NCBI GenBank assembly: GCA_021157985.1
Contig: JAGGVM010000041.1
Coordinates: 1 to 7,881 of the forward strand
Source: Nitrososphaerota archaeon
GTDB lineage: Archaea; Thermoproteota; Nitrososphaeria_A; Caldarchaeales; Wolframiiraptoraceae
Length of the DNA: 7,881 nucleotides
Direction: 5' to 3'
The position numbers and the translations under genes were made by a program. How positions within the stretch are numbered: position 1 is the stretch's first letter; every line of letters starts with the position of its first letter. Under the pieces are notes generated by a model, which saw nothing but the letters and a program-made list of their open reading frames with translations, did no database searches and was not told where the DNA came from. Below, one piece after another: positions 6,335-7,881 of the stretch.

Positions 6335-6346
6335 TTTAAAATATTT
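6335..6346 (-). promoter_or_regulatory. TATA-like element for the oxidoreductase gene
   Basis: The 46-base gap after nreA contains a 12-base run of only A and T (AAATATTTTAAA on the minus strand), centred about 32 bases before the ATG at 6309. Predicted start near 6315 gives a leader of some six bases. No Shine-Dalgarno is seen. The run could also help terminate nreA transcription. Confidence 0.5.
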
Positions 6347-6355
6347 CGTGTCTTT

Positions 6356-7594
6356 TCAGATGAGCCTTGATTGCTCCAGATTAAACTTTAGAACCCTGCT
6401 CTTCTCGAACAGCATCTTAGCCGGGATCTCCACCTTCTTCATGAACTCTTCGAATGCTTCTGAGAAGGTATTGAACTTTGAAGGCGGAGATTGTATCGAG
6501 GCGCGGGCGATCTCTCTGAAACGCCATACTCCGAGCGGTATCCATCCCTCGTAAACCTCAGCTACCACGACGGCGGACGCCTGTCTCCCAGTCTTGTTTA
6601 AGTATTCTAGGATTGGAAGCCTGAGCGCGTGGTAGGCTCCTCCGACGTTTTCAGGCCATCGGTCGACGTCTCCCGGGAGCTCGGCGTCGTAATAGACCTT
6701 CAGTTTTCCGGCTTTATGCCATGCCTCGAAGACCTCGAACATCCATGGCCCGGGTAGGAGGAGAATTGTCACGCGGTTGAAGTGCGCGTAATAGCTGTGA
6801 ACCCTGTAATCGCTTATCCAAGGATTGTGCTTGACCTTTCTCCTCAACGCTTTCCCTATCTGATCGTCCACCGCGGTTATGCTCCACTCAGTTGGAACGA
6901 GCTTTCTCCAACGCTTAAGCCCGAGCAAACCCATCGAGAGAAGCCTGATTATATGCTGCTCGCTTATCCCCGAGGAATAAAGCTCGAGGATCGCTTCAAC
7001 CGCTTTGAGATCCGTATCAGATACGACTCGCTCAACAGGCTTCGGCACACGAGGATTCTCTGCGACTATGGCCCGTCTCATCTCGGCCGAGGGACCTGTC
7101 GGAGAGGCTCGGATCCTGAAGTTCGGGGAGATCACGGGCTCCTTCTCCAATTCGAGCTCGACGTCCGTGGGCTTTTGAGCCATCGCGAGCTCTTGTAAAA
7201 CGCTGAGAAGCCTATCCGGGTTCCTCGCATCGATCACCCTCGTCGGCCTCTTCCCCCTAATCAAGCTCACCCTCATGGACAGGATCTCGTTAAGCGGTAT
7301 CCTAAGCCATTTTTCAGGTTGTTCCAGGATGCTCGTATCTGCTTGAATCGGCGGGACGAGCGGGCCTGCGAGCACCTTAGGGTATCCCCAGGAGCCTATG
7401 AGAGCTGAGGGGGGAGATGAACCGAAGACAGTTCGCGAGGACCTAACTTTTCTTAGGAGCTCTCGGACGCCTTTGAGATAGGGGCAGGTTTCGAGCCGGC
7501 ACTTCTTGTAGTCTCCTCGGCAGATGGGGCATACGTGTCGCTCTTGATCGGACTCGGCTCCGGCGAAGACCCCGTAACGCTTTAAGGTCGCCAA
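6356..7594 (-). CDS. nreA: Nre-family DNA repair protein (DUF650/DUF651), N-terminal zinc finger
   Basis: Nre proteins are archaeal repair factors; the Haloferax volcanii member is linked to repair of mitomycin C damage and contacts the sliding clamp PCNA through a C-terminal PIP motif. The 412 residues match the family: a zinc-finger-like set C22-x2-C25, C32, C37 at the N-terminus, followed by conserved segments such as GSWGYPKVLAGPL, a middle region with RRAIVAENPRVPKPVERVVSD, and a C-terminal domain with PGPWMFEVFEAWHKAG and WPENVGGAYHALRLP. The protein ends LEQSRLI: a Q-x-x-L-I that lacks the paired aromatics of a full PIP box. The start is TTG 7592-7594; a stop lies in frame at 7625-7627 and no ATG is available, and AGGG lies just upstream as a weak ribosome site. 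It follows the MazG-like gene by 41 bases on the same strand. Family assignment is firm; the biochemical activity is not settled from sequence. Confidence 0.9.
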   Translation of the reverse strand: MATLKRYGVFAGAESDQERHVCPICRGDYKKCRLETCPYLKGVRELLRKVRSSRTVFGSSPPSALIGSWGYPKVLAGPLVPPIQADTSILEQPEKWLRIPLNEILSMRVSLIRGKRPTRVIDARNPDRLLSVLQELAMAQKPTDVELELEKEPVISPNFRIRASPTGPSAEMRRAIVAENPRVPKPVERVVSDTDLKAVEAILELYSSGISEQHIIRLLSMGLLGLKRWRKLVPTEWSITAVDDQIGKALRRKVKHNPWISDYRVHSYYAHFNRVTILLLPGPWMFEVFEAWHKAGKLKVYYDAELPGDVDRWPENVGGAYHALRLPILEYLNKTGRQASAVVVAEVYEGWIPLGVWRFREIARASIQSPPSKFNTFSEAFEEFMKKVEIPAKMLFEKSRVLKFNLEQSRLI

Positions 7595-7624
7595 AACCCT
7601 GTCGATAAAAATTACCGCGGCCTT

Positions 7625-7632
7625 CTATATCT
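7625..7632 (-). promoter_or_regulatory. Possible TATA box for nreA
   Basis: AGATATAG on the minus strand sits just after the MazG-like stop, centred about 35 bases before the TTG start of nreA. It would give a leader of roughly eight bases. A T5 run in the same gap (ATTTTTAT at 7605-7612, read on the minus strand) could instead end the upstream transcript. This is a weak call. Confidence 0.3.
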
Positions 7633-7635
7633 TCT

Positions 7636-7881
7636 CTACTTAGGCGGGCATTTGCAGGGCTTCGATCCGCAGACCGGGCAGCCGGAGCCGTATTTGGCCA
7701 ATATTGCCTCTTCCAGGTCTATTCCGACGAGATTGCAGAAGCTGAGAAGCCAGGCCAGCAGGTCGGCTACCTCGCTCTTCAAGTCTTCTTGGGTTCCTTT
7801 GAGAAAAGCGTCCGCGACTTCCCCGGCTTCCGAAAGCATCCAGATCAGGGTCTTCTCCGCTCCCCGCCGCCTATCCCGCTC
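7636..7881 (-). CDS. MazG-like nucleotide pyrophosphohydrolase, 5'-truncated by window edge
   Basis: Members of the all-alpha MazG/dUTPase superfamily hydrolyse nucleoside triphosphates to monophosphates and pyrophosphate, mainly for nucleotide-pool cleaning. The frame is open to the right edge of the window, so the Met at 7837-7839 (in TLIWMLSEAGE) is internal and the true start lies outside; visible residues begin ERDRRRGAEKTLIW. The metal-binding signature E-x2-E ... E-x2-D is complete: EAGE and, 15 residues later, EVAD in SEVADLLAWLL. After the helical core (ending at IDLEEAILAKY) comes a short tail, GCPVCGSKPCKCPPK, with C-x2-C and C-x-C pairs that could bind zinc. Stop TAG at 7636-7638. 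It precedes nreA by 41 bases on the same strand. Superfamily assignment is good; the preferred nucleotide cannot be read. Confidence 0.88.
   Translation of the reverse strand, partial: ERDRRRGAEKTLIWMLSEAGEVADAFLKGTQEDLKSEVADLLAWLLSFCNLVGIDLEEAILAKYGSGCPVCGSKPCKCPPK

Noticed and set aside
6782..7198. 138-codon plus-strand frame
   Set aside because: Antisense to nreA; the composition looks like the complement of coding sequence and shows no motif.

Overview
The window reads as a stretch of chromosome from a thermophilic archaeon. The evidence is a class I lysyl-tRNA synthetase, a single-OB-fold SSB of the Sulfolobus type, an Hjc-family Holliday junction resolvase, an Nre-family repair protein and a tungsten-type aldehyde:ferredoxin oxidoreductase. 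Arg codons are mostly AGG/AGA, ATA is common for Ile, and TATA elements sit about 30 to 50 bases upstream of starts. The Sulfolobus-like SSB favours the Thermoproteota/TACK side, but I cannot name a genus or phylum. Base composition looks even across the window, and I see no insertion sequence, integrase, tRNA, rRNA or CRISPR array.

Left half, plus strand. The window opens inside lysS (1-1487), cut just upstream of the HIGH-like motif. After a 61-base gap with a clear TATA box comes the SSB gene (1549-1956). A 109-base intergenic region follows, with a T6 run, a second identical TATA core and a perfect 8-bp inverted repeat touching a TTG start. Then come a 519-residue coiled-coil/zinc-ribbon protein of unknown function (2066-3625) and, 7 bases later, a small winged-helix-like protein (3633-4028).

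Right half, minus strand. In transcription order these are a MazG-like nucleotide pyrophosphohydrolase (entering from the right edge, ends 7636), nreA (7594-6356), an aldehyde:ferredoxin oxidoreductase (6309-4480) and hjc (4422-3943). Gaps are 41, 46 and 57 bases, and AT-rich promoter-like elements sit before most starts, so these may be separate short transcripts rather than one operon. hjc converges on the winged-helix gene and the two overlap tail-to-tail by 86 bases.

Functionally, SSB, Hjc and Nre are DNA recombination/repair proteins, MazG cleans the nucleotide pool, and the uncharacterised coiled-coil/winged-helix pair lies between SSB and Hjc. That pair is the best candidate here for something undescribed: a long coiled coil with heptad-phased internal repeats, repeated G-x(3)-[ED]-type helical motifs, no ATPase motif, and a C-terminal four-cysteine zinc ribbon, tightly linked to a putative DNA-binding partner. 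The oxidoreductase and lysS look like unrelated neighbours. There is no gene-free stretch over 300 bases.
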